Below are positions 34,324-43,443 of a DNA stretch of 64,000 bases, in pieces. The position numbers and the translations under genes were made by a program. The stretch is from the NCBI RefSeq assembly GCF_000746205.1, contig NZ_JQKV01000001.1, positions 670,814 to 734,813 on the forward strand, given 5' to 3'. The notes under the pieces were generated by a model. The model saw nothing but the letters and a program-made list of their open reading frames with translations, was not told the origin of the DNA and did not search any database. The DNA is from Halorubrum sp. BV1. GTDB taxonomy: Archaea; Halobacteriota; Halobacteria; Halobacteriales; Haloferacaceae. Position 1 is the stretch's first letter; each line of letters opens with the position of its first letter.

Positions 34324-34719
34324 ATGCAAGGGAACATGCCGCCCGAGGCACAGGAGAAGATCGAGGAGCTGCAGGAACTCCAAGAGACCGCCCAACAGGT
34401 CGCAGAACAGAAAGAGCAGGCGAAGTCCGCGCTCAACGAGTCGAAGACCGCGCTCGACGCCCTCGAAGACGTCGACGAGGACGCCGGAATGTACCGCGAG
34501 ATCGGCGAGGTTCTCGTCGAGACCGACTACGAGTCCGCCCGCGCGGACCTCGAGAACAAGGTCGACTCGCTCGAAGTGCGCGCCGAGCAGCTCGAAAAAC
34601 AGGAGGAACGCGTCGAAGAGCAGTTCGACGACCTGCAGGGCGAACTGCAGCAGATGCTCCAGGGCGGCGCTGGCGGCGGTCCGATGGGTCCGGGCGGTCC
34701 GGGCGCGGGCGGCGCGTAA
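34324..34719 (+). CDS. pfdB: Prefoldin subunit beta
   Basis: 131 aa. Two coiled-coil helices (PPEAQEKIEELQELQETAQQ and ENKVDSLEVRAEQLEKQEER) are joined by a short beta hairpin (MYREIGEVLVETD), the beta-prefoldin layout. It ends in a Gly/Pro/Met-rich tail (GGGPMGPGGPGAGG). Partner of the alpha subunit at 27793. Followed after 6 nt by the DUF3194 gene. Confidence 0.94.
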   Translation: MQGNMPPEAQEKIEELQELQETAQQVAEQKEQAKSALNESKTALDALEDVDEDAGMYREIGEVLVETDYESARADLENKVDSLEVRAEQLEKQEERVEEQFDDLQGELQQMLQGGAGGGPMGPGGPGAGGA

Positions 34720-34725
34720 GCGGCG

Positions 34726-35001
34726 ATGAGCGACGAATCGAGCGGTGAGCGTTCGGTCGACGGCCCGAGCGACGCCGCGGTGGTGAACGCCGCGGCCGAG
34801 GCGGCCGAGGGTATCGTGTTCAAACACTACGACCAGTCGACGGTGACCGACCTCGACGTCACCGTCACGTTCGAAGACGGCGTCCTCGACGTCGACGTGT
34901 ACCTCAACGTGCCCGACGACGCCGAGCCCGACCCCGATGCGGTCGCCCGCGAGGCGGCCGAGACGGCCGGCGAGGCAGTCGACGAACTCTTCGCGGAGTG
35001 A
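34726..35001 (+). CDS. DUF3194 family protein
   Basis: 91 aa euryarchaeal protein commonly encoded next to prefoldin beta and pcc1, as here. One alpha/beta domain (AAEAAEGIVFKHYDQSTVTD; VTVTFEDGVLDVDVYLNVP). No biochemical role is known; conserved linkage suggests a link to protein folding or KEOPS. Starts 6 nt after pfdB. Confidence 0.85.
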   Translation: MSDESSGERSVDGPSDAAVVNAAAEAAEGIVFKHYDQSTVTDLDVTVTFEDGVLDVDVYLNVPDDAEPDPDAVAREAAETAGEAVDELFAE

Positions 35002-35133
35002 CGCACCACCAGAACCGATCGGTCGTCACGGCCGGCGGTCCCGGGTGACTGCGTCCGAACTCAGACGATCGGGAGTGACTACCGTGCGGTGGCACCGGTA
35101 CTTATTACTCGCCCCACCGTGACATGGTACCAC

Positions 35134-35328
35134 ATGTCATCGAGTTACGGCGGCACTTCGGCGTTCGACCGACTGCGCGCGCGGCTCGACGGGCGACCGC
35201 ACGCCTGTGAGGAGTGCGGCTTCGTGGACGACGGCGAATGGGAGGCGGCGACCTCCGGCGCGACCGTCGAGTACCGCAGGGAGTGTCCGAGTTGCGGGAC
35301 CGAGCAGATTCGACGCTACCGGCTGTGA
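35134..35328 (+). CDS. Small zinc-ribbon protein (HVO_0649-type)
   Basis: 64 aa with one C4 zinc ribbon: HACEECGFVDDGEW and ECPSCGTEQIRRYRL. This is one of the many haloarchaeal mini zinc-finger proteins of unknown or regulatory function. TTATTA about 27 nt upstream of the ATG at 35134 supports the start. The 56-nt gap to the next gene allows co-transcription with the stress protein. Confidence 0.8.
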   Translation: MSSSYGGTSAFDRLRARLDGRPHACEECGFVDDGEWEAATSGATVEYRRECPSCGTEQIRRYRL

Positions 35329-35384
35329 CGCCCGCGGGCCTCGACCCGTCGACACGCGCCGCCCGCTCGGCGCGGGCCGCGTGA

Positions 35385-35831
35385 ATGTACGACGCCGTCT
35401 GCTGTCCGACCGACGGGAGTCGCGGGAGCGACGCGGCCGTCGAACACGCCTGCGAACTCGCCGCGCTCGCGGAGGCTCGGGTCCACGCGCTGTTCGTCGT
35501 CGACGAGTCGATCGCGGGTGCGGCCGACTGGGATATGGTCGTCGAACGCGAGGAGGCCCGCGGCGAGCACGCGCTCGACGCGGTGGCCGACGCCGGCGAG
35601 CGTCGGGGTATCCCCGTCGAGCGACACCTCCGGCGCGGGCGACCACACGAGGAGATCCTCGACGCCGCGGGCGACTACGGCGTCGATTTGATCGTGATGG
35701 GTACGGAGGGACGAACCGGGCTCGGTCGGTTTCTCTCCGCCGGCTCCGTGGCCGAGCGGGTCGTGCGCCACAGCTCGGTTCCGGTGTTGACGGTGCGGAC
35801 GCCGACCGAAGACGGAACGATGCGAGACTGA
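35385..35831 (+). CDS. Universal stress protein (UspA family)
   Basis: 148 aa canonical USP (YDAVCCPTDGSRGSDAAVEHA). It has an intact nucleotide-binding motif (VMGTEGRTGLGRFLSAGSVAERVVRHSSVPVL; G-2x-G-9x-GS type), so ATP binding is likely, unlike the USP in the potassium cluster. Convergent with the GMP synthase glutaminase gene, with 9 nt between stops. Confidence 0.92.
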   Translation: MYDAVCCPTDGSRGSDAAVEHACELAALAEARVHALFVVDESIAGAADWDMVVEREEARGEHALDAVADAGERRGIPVERHLRRGRPHEEILDAAGDYGVDLIVMGTEGRTGLGRFLSAGSVAERVVRHSSVPVLTVRTPTEDGTMRD

Positions 35832-35840
35832 GAGCGACGC

Positions 35841-36395
35841 TTAAGCCGACTCGCAGATGGCCACGAAGTTCTCGAAGACCTCGTCGCCCCGTTCGGTGTG
35901 GGCGACCTCGGGGTGCCATTGGACGCCGTAGTGGTCCGCTTCGACGTCTGCCATCGCCTCGATGCCACAGACGTCGGAGGTGGCCGTCCGAACGAACCCG
36001 TCGGGCAGTTCCTTCACCTCGTCGGCGTGAGATGCCCAGACACGGGTTTCCGGCGCGAGCGACCCCACGAGTGGGTCCTCGTCGTCCACGATCTCCACGT
36101 CGACGTCGGCGTACCCGCCGTAGTCGCCGCCGCCGATCACACCGCCGCGCTCGCGCGCGATTAGTTGCATCCCGAGACAGATTCCGAAGACGGGCGCGTC
36201 GCCGTCGAGGTAGTCGGGCGCGTTGCCGACGCGGTCCATGTCGGGACCGCCGGAGAGGACGATCCCGTCTGCGTCCACCTCGCTTGCGGGCGTGTCTGCC
36301 GAGACGATCTCGGTGTCGACGCCGATGTCGCGGAGCGCGCGCCGTTCGAGGTGCGTGAACTGGCCGTGGAGGTCGATGACGACGATTCGGGTCAT
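35841..36395 (-). CDS. guaAA: GMP synthase glutamine amidotransferase subunit A
   Basis: 184 aa class I glutaminase supplying ammonia to the separate GuaAB synthetase subunit (XMP to GMP). The catalytic triad is visible: Cys in FGICLGMQL, then His and Glu in VQWHPEVAHTERG. Archaea carry the two GMP synthase activities on separate genes; the partner is not in this window. ATG at 36395 (MTRIVVIDLHGQFTH) with a GTTTTTG box about 26 nt upstream. Confidence 0.93.
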   Translation of the reverse strand: MTRIVVIDLHGQFTHLERRALRDIGVDTEIVSADTPASEVDADGIVLSGGPDMDRVGNAPDYLDGDAPVFGICLGMQLIARERGGVIGGGDYGGYADVDVEIVDDEDPLVGSLAPETRVWASHADEVKELPDGFVRTATSDVCGIEAMADVEADHYGVQWHPEVAHTERGDEVFENFVAICESA

Positions 36396-36478
36396 GCCCC
36401 CGATTGCGGACTCGCGCACAAAAACGGCTCGGAACGAGACACAGTATCGTGGGGGTTTTCGATCGAAGAGTGCCGAGT

Positions 36479-36498
36479 TGATCCATATATATGGATCA
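36479..36498. promoter_or_regulatory. 20-bp perfect palindrome
   Basis: TGATCCATATATATGGATCA is identical to its reverse complement. It lies in the 189-bp divergent gap between guaAA and the small membrane gene, 87 nt from the latter. Its AT-rich centre in an otherwise GC-rich genome suggests a regulator-binding site or a promoter element. Confidence 0.6.
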
Positions 36499-36557
36499 GT
36501 ATGTCCCGAACCGCCGTCGATCGCCGTTCTCAGACCGAGCGAATCGCCGGCATCGAT

Positions 36558-36575
36558 TTATACACACAAGTATAA
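36558..36575 (+). promoter_or_regulatory. TATA box within an inverted repeat
   Basis: TTATAC-ACACAA-GTATAA has 6-bp arms and a 6-nt spacer, 10-27 nt upstream of the ATG at 36585. The left arm overlaps the TATA box (TTTATAC, about -28). A bound protein would block the promoter. Confidence 0.5.
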
Positions 36576-36584
36576 TAATAAATC

Positions 36585-36797
36585 ATGATACTTCGAGTAC
36601 TGCTCGCGGTCTTCGGCGTCGTCGAGTTCCTGTTCCCGAGGCGTCTCGCCGACGCGTCGATGTCGCTAGCGACGACGGACGACTCCGAGTACGAGCTTCG
36701 GTCGTGGGTGTACACCGTCGCGCGCGTCGAGGGGCTATGTATCGCCGCTCTCGCGCTGTGGTACGGGCGGCGTGCGTCGAGTGGCGACGACGAATAG
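36585..36797 (+). CDS. Small haloarchaeal membrane protein
   Basis: 70 aa, unknown function. N-terminal hydrophobic segment (MILRVLLAVFGVVEFLFPRR), polar middle (ADASMSLATTDDSEYELRS), then a second hydrophobic helix (VARVEGLCIAALALWYG). It is preceded by two dyad elements (36479-36498 and 36558-36575), so expression is probably controlled. Confidence 0.65.
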   Translation: MILRVLLAVFGVVEFLFPRRLADASMSLATTDDSEYELRSWVYTVARVEGLCIAALALWYGRRASSGDDE

Positions 36798-36942
36798 CCA
36801 CAGCCGGGGGACTCGCCACACCCGTATCGCCGGAGGCGTAGAGCGAGTGATTCGGGGTGGTGGAGAGTCTATGTACTACCTCTTTTGTCCTTATATACCT
36901 ATGAGGATTAATATTATCACCAGCCGGTTCGAGGCTACGGGT

Positions 36943-37098
36943 ATGCCTCATAACCAAGACGTCGAGGCCGCCAACAGTCCAGACGCCGAGTCCACGTACG
37001 AGTGCCTCCAGTGTGGACGGCTCGTCTCGTCGGAGACCCACCCCGGAACGTGTGAGTGCGGCGGCGAGTTCCAGAACCGGGAGAAATCGCTCGAGTGA
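36943..37098 (+). CDS. Rubrerythrin-like zinc-ribbon mini-protein
   Basis: 51 aa. A C4 knuckle pair YECLQCGRLVSSETHPGTC and CECGGEF resembles the rubredoxin-like domain of rubrerythrins, but the di-iron domain is absent. Could bind zinc or iron. TAATATTAT about 30 nt upstream of the ATG at 36943 supports the start. The AT-rich leader region (about 36870-36920) contains several TATA-like runs. Confidence 0.72.
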   Translation: MPHNQDVEAANSPDAESTYECLQCGRLVSSETHPGTCECGGEFQNREKSLE

Positions 37099-37137
37099 GA
37101 GACAGTCTGTCCCTCGTCTGTTCTGCCGCCCGGGCGA

Positions 37138-38700
37138 TCAGCCGTCAAGCGGACCCGATTTCGTAAACTCTCTGAGGAGGACGGTCGCGTACGAGCCGCT
37201 CGGGAGTGCGAACGCGAACCGCGGGTCGCCGCCGTCGACGGTCACGTCGAGATCGGAGCGGAGGAGGATCGCCCGCCGAGTCCCGGCCGAGTCGAACTCG
37301 TCGGGCAGCGCGAAGTCGCTCGGGCGGATTCCGGCGTCGTCGAGCACCGCACGCTCGATGTCACCGGGATCGCCGCCGCCGATTTCGGTGTCGGTGCCGA
37401 CGAGCGGCGCGGTGACGAACGCACGACCGCGCTCGCAGTGGCGGGTGACCACGGAGACGCGGTCGGCGTCGACGCGCTGGAGCCGGTCCGTGTCCGGCGC
37501 GTACAGTTCGTCTGGCGCGTCGGCGTCCGAAAAACAGACCACGTCGCCGGCGACGGGGCGGTCGAAGGGGATTCCGCGTCGGAGACGCTCGCTCACGATC
37601 CGGTTGAACAGGGCCGACTGCGCGGCGTTGACGAACAGCCGCTGGAGGTTCGACGGGACGGCCTCCAGCGCGTGCCACCAGTCGTCGTGATCGCGCGGGG
37701 TGTCTGGGGGGACAGCTCGGTCCGCGAGCCGGTGAATCATGGAGCGTTCGAACCGAAGCTTTCGCGGGATATCGTCGAGACAGGCCGCCCAGTCGCCGTC
37801 GCCGGTGCCGTCGACGGCGGGGACGGTCGCGCCCGCCGGCTCACCGCTCGTCTCCTCCGACGCACCGCTCGCCTCACCCGCGTCGCCGGTCACGCCGAAC
37901 GCGGCGTCGACGCGGTCGCGCGCGGCCCGCGTGTCGTCCGGCTCCGCCGGCGCGGAGTTGCCCGCGTACAGCCGGACCGCCTCGCGCGGGTCGTTCCGGA
38001 CGATCGCAAGCCCGACGCGGTGAGTCACCGGCCGGCGGCTCCCGAACCGCTGCTGACCGAAGTAGTTGGGGACGGCGACGGTCGCGCCGTCGACGACCGC
38101 GGTGTCGGTTTCCATCCCGTCGGTCCCAATCCCGTCGACTCCGTCTCCCCCGCCCGCGAACGCGGCGAGATCCCGCGTCACGTCGACGACTCGATCGGAG
38201 GCGTCGGCGACCGTGCCTGCGACCCGTATCTCGAAGGCGTTGCCGGCGAGGTCGCCGAAGGTGAGCCCGCGCCCGGCGCGTCCGAGCGCCTCGATCTCGG
38301 CCCCGCGGATCTCGGGGAGGTCGTCGGGGTCGACCCCGCGGAGGGTGAAAAGCTGGGTCGTGACGGCGCGTTTGTCCTTCGTTCCCGCCCACGAGACGCG
38401 CTCGCGGCTGATTCCGAGCGCGTCGGAGACCCGCCGCGCGAAGTCGTTCGTGTCCCAGTCGCGGAGCGTGACCCGGACGACGAGTTCGGGATAACTTCCC
38501 GTGTCGACGTCAATCGGCTCCGGCTCGAACGCCTCCAGTTCTCGCACGCGGAAATCGTCGGGCGTCTCGCGGAGCCGTCCCCCGATTCCGTCCGCGTCGC
38601 TGACGTAGTGGTCCATGCCGACCGCGCGCTCTATCGGATGGCTCTCGCGGTGCGAGACCGACGTGTCGGTTCCGTCGCTTTCGGCGCGTTCGTCCGTCAT
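37138..38700 (-). CDS. truD: tRNA pseudouridine(13) synthase TruD
   Basis: 520 aa, longer than bacterial TruD (about 350). Motifs: RETPDDFRVREL (motif I), SWAGTKDKRAVTTQLFTL (holding the catalytic Asp), NYFGQQRFG and VNAAQSALFN. Haloarchaeal insertions are acidic and Gly/Ala-rich (around residues 180-200 and 265-300). Modifies U13 of tRNAs. It starts 3 nt after the pth2 stop, so it is in one operon with it. Confidence 0.92.
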   Translation of the reverse strand: MTDERAESDGTDTSVSHRESHPIERAVGMDHYVSDADGIGGRLRETPDDFRVRELEAFEPEPIDVDTGSYPELVVRVTLRDWDTNDFARRVSDALGISRERVSWAGTKDKRAVTTQLFTLRGVDPDDLPEIRGAEIEALGRAGRGLTFGDLAGNAFEIRVAGTVADASDRVVDVTRDLAAFAGGGDGVDGIGTDGMETDTAVVDGATVAVPNYFGQQRFGSRRPVTHRVGLAIVRNDPREAVRLYAGNSAPAEPDDTRAARDRVDAAFGVTGDAGEASGASEETSGEPAGATVPAVDGTGDGDWAACLDDIPRKLRFERSMIHRLADRAVPPDTPRDHDDWWHALEAVPSNLQRLFVNAAQSALFNRIVSERLRRGIPFDRPVAGDVVCFSDADAPDELYAPDTDRLQRVDADRVSVVTRHCERGRAFVTAPLVGTDTEIGGGDPGDIERAVLDDAGIRPSDFALPDEFDSAGTRRAILLRSDLDVTVDGGDPRFAFALPSGSYATVLLREFTKSGPLDG

Positions 38701-38703
38701 CGG

Positions 38704-39042
38704 TCAGTACAGCGAGAGGTCGCCGGTCACGCGGTCGACCAGTTCGTCGCGGGCGGGTCCGACCGAGAGCGCGGTGACGGTTCCCGGCTCCAGTTGGGTG
38801 TGGCCGGCGTCGCGGACGATGGCGTAGGGGAGCCCCTCCGTGTCGGCCTTGTCGGCCAGCGCGAACAGTTGGCTCTCGGAGTCGCCCTTGAGCACGACCT
38901 TCTTTTGTCCCTCCCCCTGCCACTTCTTCCGGGCGCGCCTCCCGGCGTCCTGATACGCCGACAGCGACGCGTGTGCGACCTGCGCCGCGAGCTTCCCCTG
39001 GCCCATCCCGATGTCGGTCCGAGCGACGATGGCCTGTTTCAT
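38704..39042 (-). CDS. pth2: Peptidyl-tRNA hydrolase Pth2
   Basis: 112 aa archaeal/eukaryal-type Pth2 (KQAIVARTDIGMGQGKLAAQ, VAHASLSAY, PYAIVRDAGHTQLEPGT, and the LSVGPARDELVDRVTGDL end). It recycles tRNA from stalled peptidyl-tRNA. First gene of the pth2-truD operon, so two tRNA-maintenance functions are expressed together. Confidence 0.95.
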   Translation of the reverse strand: MKQAIVARTDIGMGQGKLAAQVAHASLSAYQDAGRRARKKWQGEGQKKVVLKGDSESQLFALADKADTEGLPYAIVRDAGHTQLEPGTVTALSVGPARDELVDRVTGDLSLY

Positions 39043-39127
39043 ATCTCAGACACCGCCGCCGCGGGTTTAGCGCTTGTCTCTCGGCGGCCGCGCGTGCGCC
39101 CCCGCGATGTCCCGAGTCGCCGATATC

Positions 39128-39170
39128 CCGTCGTCGATCAGTCGTCCGTGGCCGTCGTCGATCAGTCGTC
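39128..39170 (+). repeat. 19-bp direct repeat in the pth2/halocyanin intergenic region
   Basis: CCGTCGTCGATCAGTCGTC at 39128-39146 and 39152-39170 (24-bp period), in the 262-bp gap between pth2 and the halocyanin gene. I see no gene in that gap. Confidence 0.85.
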
Positions 39171-39304
39171 TGCGCCCGACGCGGTGCGGGTCGAGCGGGT
39201 CGGGCAGGCCTCCTCCGCCGCTCGGTGAGAGGCGGCCGCAGGGAGCGTTCCCGCTCGACGGGGGCGACCGCGATATTGAAACGACCGGAGCCCTCACGTT
39301 CGGT

Positions 39305-39724
39305 ATGCACCGCAGACGGTTCCTCCGGCGGGCCGGCGCGCTCGGGGTCGTGGGAGCCTCGATCGGTCTCGCCGGCTGTGCCGGCGTCGGCGGCGACCCG
39401 GGGTACGACGTGGGAATGATGGCGTCCGCCTTCCGGCCGGCCGAGATAACCGTCGCCGTCGGCGACACCGTCGTCTGGGAGAACACGAGCGCGCGCACCC
39501 ACACGGTCACGGCGAGTCAACTCCCCGACGGGGCGGCGTACTTCGCGTCCGGCGGCTACGACGACTACGAGACCGCGCTGACCGAGTGGGAGAGCGATTT
39601 CGGTGGCGGATTAGAGAGCGGCGACCGCTTCTCGCACACGTTCACCGTTCCGGGCACGCACCACTACGTCTGTATCCCACACCTCACCGGCGGGATGGTC
39701 GGGACGGTGACCGTGGAGGAGTGA
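39305..39724 (+). CDS. Halocyanin/plastocyanin-type blue copper lipoprotein
   Basis: 139 aa. Twin-arginine signal with lipobox: MHRRRFLRRAGALGVVG then LAGC, so it is Tat-exported and lipid-anchored. The cupredoxin domain has type 1 copper ligands: His in ARTHTVTAS, then Cys, His and Met in YVCIPHLTGGM. Likely a mobile electron carrier on the outer membrane face. It is followed by a TauE/SafE permease and a copper ATPase, which could serve copper supply. Confidence 0.88.
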   Translation: MHRRRFLRRAGALGVVGASIGLAGCAGVGGDPGYDVGMMASAFRPAEITVAVGDTVVWENTSARTHTVTASQLPDGAAYFASGGYDDYETALTEWESDFGGGLESGDRFSHTFTVPGTHHYVCIPHLTGGMVGTVTVEE

Positions 39725-39822
39725 CCCGTCGCGTCGTCGACGCCCGCGGTCACAGACCGAACCGATCCGTCCGTCGAAACGCATTACCGCACGCGACCCC
39801 AACCGAGACCGACTGAGTTCAC

Positions 39823-40674
39823 ATGGCCATCTCGACGCTCCTCGGAGTCGACGTCCTCCTGTTTCTCGCCATCGGCGTCCTCGGCGGAGCCCACTGTATC
39901 GGGATGTGCGGCCCGCTCGTCACCGTCTACGCCGGACGGATGCGCGAGGGGAGAGGCGAACGGACGGACGGCGGCGCGACCGGGGGACAGACGCGCGGCG
40001 GTCGCGACGCTGCGACCGACCGCCGCGGCAGCCACCTCACCACCTACGAGGTCCGCCAGCACGCCCTGTTCAACCTCGGGCGGGCGACGAGCTACACCCT
40101 CATCGGCGCGGCGTTCGGCGCGCTCGGCGGAGCGGTGCTCGTCACGACCGCGACGATCACGGGCGCGGCGGAGACGGTCCGCGGCGTCGTCGGCCTCGGC
40201 GTCGGCGCGGCCGTCATCGTCGTCGGCGTCCGGTACGCGCTCGGCGGGGCGACGGGCGGGGTCCACCTTCCGGGGCTCGACCGCGTCACCGGTTGGCTCA
40301 CGGGCTACGTCGACCGGCTGGCGAACGGTCCCGGGATCGTCGGTCTCGGCGCGCTCCACGGCCTGCTCCCGTGTCCGATCCTCTACCCGGCGTACCTCTA
40401 CGCGTTCGCGAGCGGGTCGGCGACGAGCGGGGCGGTCGCGCTTGGCGCGCTCGGCGTGGGGACGATGCCCGCGGTGTTCCTCTACGGGACGCTGATCGAG
40501 AGCGTCGACGCGGTCCACCGCAGGCGGGTCCACCGGCTGCTCGGGCTGGCGTTCGTCGCGCTCGGCTACGTGCTGTTCGCGCACGGGCTGATGGCGGTCG
40601 GCGTCCACATCCCCCACCCGAGCCTCCCGTTCTGGAACCCGCTCGACGTCGCCGGCGGTCACGGAGGGATGTGA
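39823..40674 (+). CDS. TauE/SafE-family permease (UreH/CcoI-associated type)
   Basis: 283 aa polytopic membrane protein. The first TM contains GVLGGAHCIGMCGPLV, the His-Cys-x3-Cys signature of the subgroup found beside CcoI-type copper ATPases, and a second signature is GALHGLLPCPILYPAYLY. The Cys/His residues in TM helices suggest transition-metal (copper) handling. It ends 1 nt before the copper ATPase start codon, so the two are one operon. Confidence 0.85.
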   Translation: MAISTLLGVDVLLFLAIGVLGGAHCIGMCGPLVTVYAGRMREGRGERTDGGATGGQTRGGRDAATDRRGSHLTTYEVRQHALFNLGRATSYTLIGAAFGALGGAVLVTTATITGAAETVRGVVGLGVGAAVIVVGVRYALGGATGGVHLPGLDRVTGWLTGYVDRLANGPGIVGLGALHGLLPCPILYPAYLYAFASGSATSGAVALGALGVGTMPAVFLYGTLIESVDAVHRRRVHRLLGLAFVALGYVLFAHGLMAVGVHIPHPSLPFWNPLDVAGGHGGM

Positions 40675-40675
40675 C

Positions 40676-43306
40676 GTGAGCGCGAGCGCGTCGAACGAGA
40701 CGGGAGACGCAGCCGACGGCTGTACCCTCTGTGACCTCCCGACCGACGGCGTCGACGTCACTGACGACGAAGGGAACCGCTTCTGTTGTGCCGGCTGTCG
40801 AGACGTGTACGCCGCCCTCGGCGACGTCGACGTCGACGCCGACGACGTGCGCTCGCGGCGGACCGCGACCGCCGACGGGAACGCCGCTCGGAGCGCGGCC
40901 GACGCGGCTGACGCGGACGGTGTCGTCGACGGCGACAGCGACGCGTCAGCGGTTCCGGCCGACCACGAGGCGACGTTCCTCGAAGTGGACGGAATGCACT
41001 GTGCGACCTGCGAGGCGTTCATCGAGACGGTCGCGACGAACACCGAGGGCGTGAGCGCCGCGAGCGCGAGCTACGTCACGGACACGGTTCGGATCGACCA
41101 CGATCCCGGCTCGGTCTCCACCGACGACCTCTCCGAGGCCGTGAGCGGGCTCGGCTACAGCGCGTACGCCCGAGACGACGCCTTCGAGCGCCGTCGCGCC
41201 GACAACATGGCGACGGCGCGGCTGGCTGCCGGCGTGCTCGTCGGCATGGCGGTCATGCTCCAGTACATCGTCATCATCTACCCCACCTACTTCGCGTTCC
41301 CCTTCTACAACGAGCGCACGCTGGAGTACCTCAATCAGGCGATGTCGTCGACCTCCGGCACCTACTTTTTCATCGTCATCGCGGTGTTGACGACGGTCGT
41401 GCTGTTCGTGACGGGCAAGCCGATCCTCAGAGGGGCGTACGTCAGCGCCAAGACGCGGTCGCCGAACATGGATCTCCTCGTCGCGCTCGCGGCCGTCAGC
41501 GCGTACGTCTACAGCACGCTCGCCGTGATCTTCGTCGAGTCGCCCTCCGTCTACTACGACGTGACCGTCGCGATCATCGTGATCGTCACTGTCGGGAACC
41601 GCTACGAGGACGCGATCAAGTCGCGCGCGACCGAACTGCTCTCGGATCTCACCGCCGTACAGGTCGACTCGGCGCGGCGGGTCGCCCGGGCCGGAGCCGA
41701 CGGCGACGATGGCGAAGACGGAGCGACCGAGGAGGTCGCCATCGACGCCCTCGCCCCCGACGACCGCGTGCTCGTGCGCGCCGGCGAGCGGGTTCCGGTC
41801 GACGGCGAGGTCGTCGACGGCGATGCCGCGGTCGACGAGTCGGTGGTCACCGGGGAGTCGATGCCCGTTCGGAAGACGCCCGGCGACGCGGTGGTCGGCG
41901 GGTCGGTCGTCGCCGACGGCTCCGTGACGGTCGCGGTCGGCCCGGACGCGAGTTCCAGCCTCGACCGCGTCTCCGAGTTGGTGTGGGACCTCCAGAGCGG
42001 GAACCACGGGGTCCAGAAGCTCGCGGACCGGCTGGCGACCATCTTCGTCCCCGCGGTGCTGTCGATCGCCGTCGTCGCCGCCGGGGCCAACCTCGCGCTC
42101 GGCAACGGGGTGACGCGGGCGATGCTCGTCGGACTCACGGTGCTCATCGTCTCGTGTCCGTGCGCGCTCGGGCTCGCGACGCCGCTCGCGGTGGCGGCGG
42201 GCATCCGCGACGCCTTGGAGCGAAACATCGTGATATTCGACGACACCGTCTTCGAGCGGGTCCGCGACGCCGACACCGCCGTCTTCGACAAGACGGGGAC
42301 GCTGACGACGGGCGAGATGCGCGTAGTCGCCCGCGAGATCGACGACGACCTGCTCCGGCTCGCGGCCGCGCTCGAAGAGCGGTCCGCTCATCCGGTCGGA
42401 CAGGCGATCGCGGCGGCGCGAGCGGCGGGCGACGCCGCCGACATCGCCGAGCCAACGGGTTCCGGCGACGACGACGCGGCTCCCGCGGTCGCCGACGGCG
42501 GGACGGCGGCGACCGACCGGACGGAAAGCGGGGAACCGCTCGGCGGCGACTCGCAGTCGCCCGACGTCGCCGACTTCGAGAGCCACGCTCGGGGCGTCTC
42601 CGGAACCGTCGACGGGACGCCGGTCGTCGTCGGACACCCCGACCTCTTCGACGAGCGGGGGTGGGCGGTGCCGGACCGGATCCGGGAGGCGGTCGCGGAC
42701 GCCCGCGACGTCGGACGCGTCCCGGTTGCGGTCGGTCGCGACGGCGCGGCCGAGGGCGTGATCGTCGTCGGCGACGAGCTTCGCGAGGGGTGGGAGGAGA
42801 CGGTGACCGCGCTCGACGGCCGCGGCGTCGACGTGGTCGTCCTCACGGGCGACGACGAGCGCGCGGCCACGGTGTTCAACGAACACGACGCCGTCTCTTC
42901 GGTGTTCGCCGGCGTTCCGCCCGAGGGGAAAGCCGAGACCGTCGAGCGGCTGAAAGCCAACGGACTCACCGTGATGGTGGGCGACGGGACCAACGACGCG
43001 CCCGCGCTCGCGGCGGCGGATCTGGGGATCGCGCTCGGCGGCGGCACGGCGATGGCGGCCGACGCCGCCGACGTCGCGATCGTCGACGACGACCTCGGCT
43101 CCGTGGCGACCGTCTTCGAACTCGCGCGCGCGGCCGGCCGGCGGGTGAAAGGAAACATCGGGTGGGCGTTCCTGTACAACGCGGTCGCCATCCCGCTCGC
43201 GGCGCTCGGGCTGCTCAATCCGCTCTTCGCCGCGGTCGCGATGGGGCTGTCGAGCCTGCTCGTCGTGACGAACTCCTCGCGCGCGCTGCTGTCCGACGAG
43301 GCCTGA
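40676..43306 (+). CDS. Copper-translocating P-type ATPase (CcoI/CopA-like)
   Basis: 876 aa with a GTG start. The N-terminal CcoI-like Cys cluster (C16, C19, C37, C38, C41: CTLCDLP ... FCCAGCRDVY) is followed by an HMA domain with GMHCATC (C109, C112). TM region with the CPC ion-binding motif (C494-P-C496). Phosphorylation site FDKTGT (D538) and hinge GDGTNDAP. The low-complexity insert in the N domain (about residues 590-640) is halophile-like. This type loads copper into exported or membrane cuproproteins such as oxidases or halocyanins; the exact client is inferred. Confidence 0.92.
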   Translation: MSASASNETGDAADGCTLCDLPTDGVDVTDDEGNRFCCAGCRDVYAALGDVDVDADDVRSRRTATADGNAARSAADAADADGVVDGDSDASAVPADHEATFLEVDGMHCATCEAFIETVATNTEGVSAASASYVTDTVRIDHDPGSVSTDDLSEAVSGLGYSAYARDDAFERRRADNMATARLAAGVLVGMAVMLQYIVIIYPTYFAFPFYNERTLEYLNQAMSSTSGTYFFIVIAVLTTVVLFVTGKPILRGAYVSAKTRSPNMDLLVALAAVSAYVYSTLAVIFVESPSVYYDVTVAIIVIVTVGNRYEDAIKSRATELLSDLTAVQVDSARRVARAGADGDDGEDGATEEVAIDALAPDDRVLVRAGERVPVDGEVVDGDAAVDESVVTGESMPVRKTPGDAVVGGSVVADGSVTVAVGPDASSSLDRVSELVWDLQSGNHGVQKLADRLATIFVPAVLSIAVVAAGANLALGNGVTRAMLVGLTVLIVSCPCALGLATPLAVAAGIRDALERNIVIFDDTVFERVRDADTAVFDKTGTLTTGEMRVVAREIDDDLLRLAAALEERSAHPVGQAIAAARAAGDAADIAEPTGSGDDDAAPAVADGGTAATDRTESGEPLGGDSQSPDVADFESHARGVSGTVDGTPVVVGHPDLFDERGWAVPDRIREAVADARDVGRVPVAVGRDGAAEGVIVVGDELREGWEETVTALDGRGVDVVVLTGDDERAATVFNEHDAVSSVFAGVPPEGKAETVERLKANGLTVMVGDGTNDAPALAAADLGIALGGGTAMAADAADVAIVDDDLGSVATVFELARAAGRRVKGNIGWAFLYNAVAIPLAALGLLNPLFAAVAMGLSSLLVVTNSSRALLSDEA

Positions 43307-43443
43307 CGGCGCGCGACGGACGGCCCGACGCGGGCGACGGCGGTTCGCCGACCGCGCGTGCGCCCGTCGACCTCGCGGTCGAGTTCCGGCCGCACCCGCC
43401 CGTACCGCAAAGGATTTTCCGCTCACGCAAGTAGTCGCGTCCG

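Noticed and set aside
35137..36486. Arg-rich minus-strand frame across the zinc-ribbon, USP and GMP synthase genes
   Set aside because: Three real genes occupy the region, and the composition is basic and repetitive, as expected of a shadow frame.
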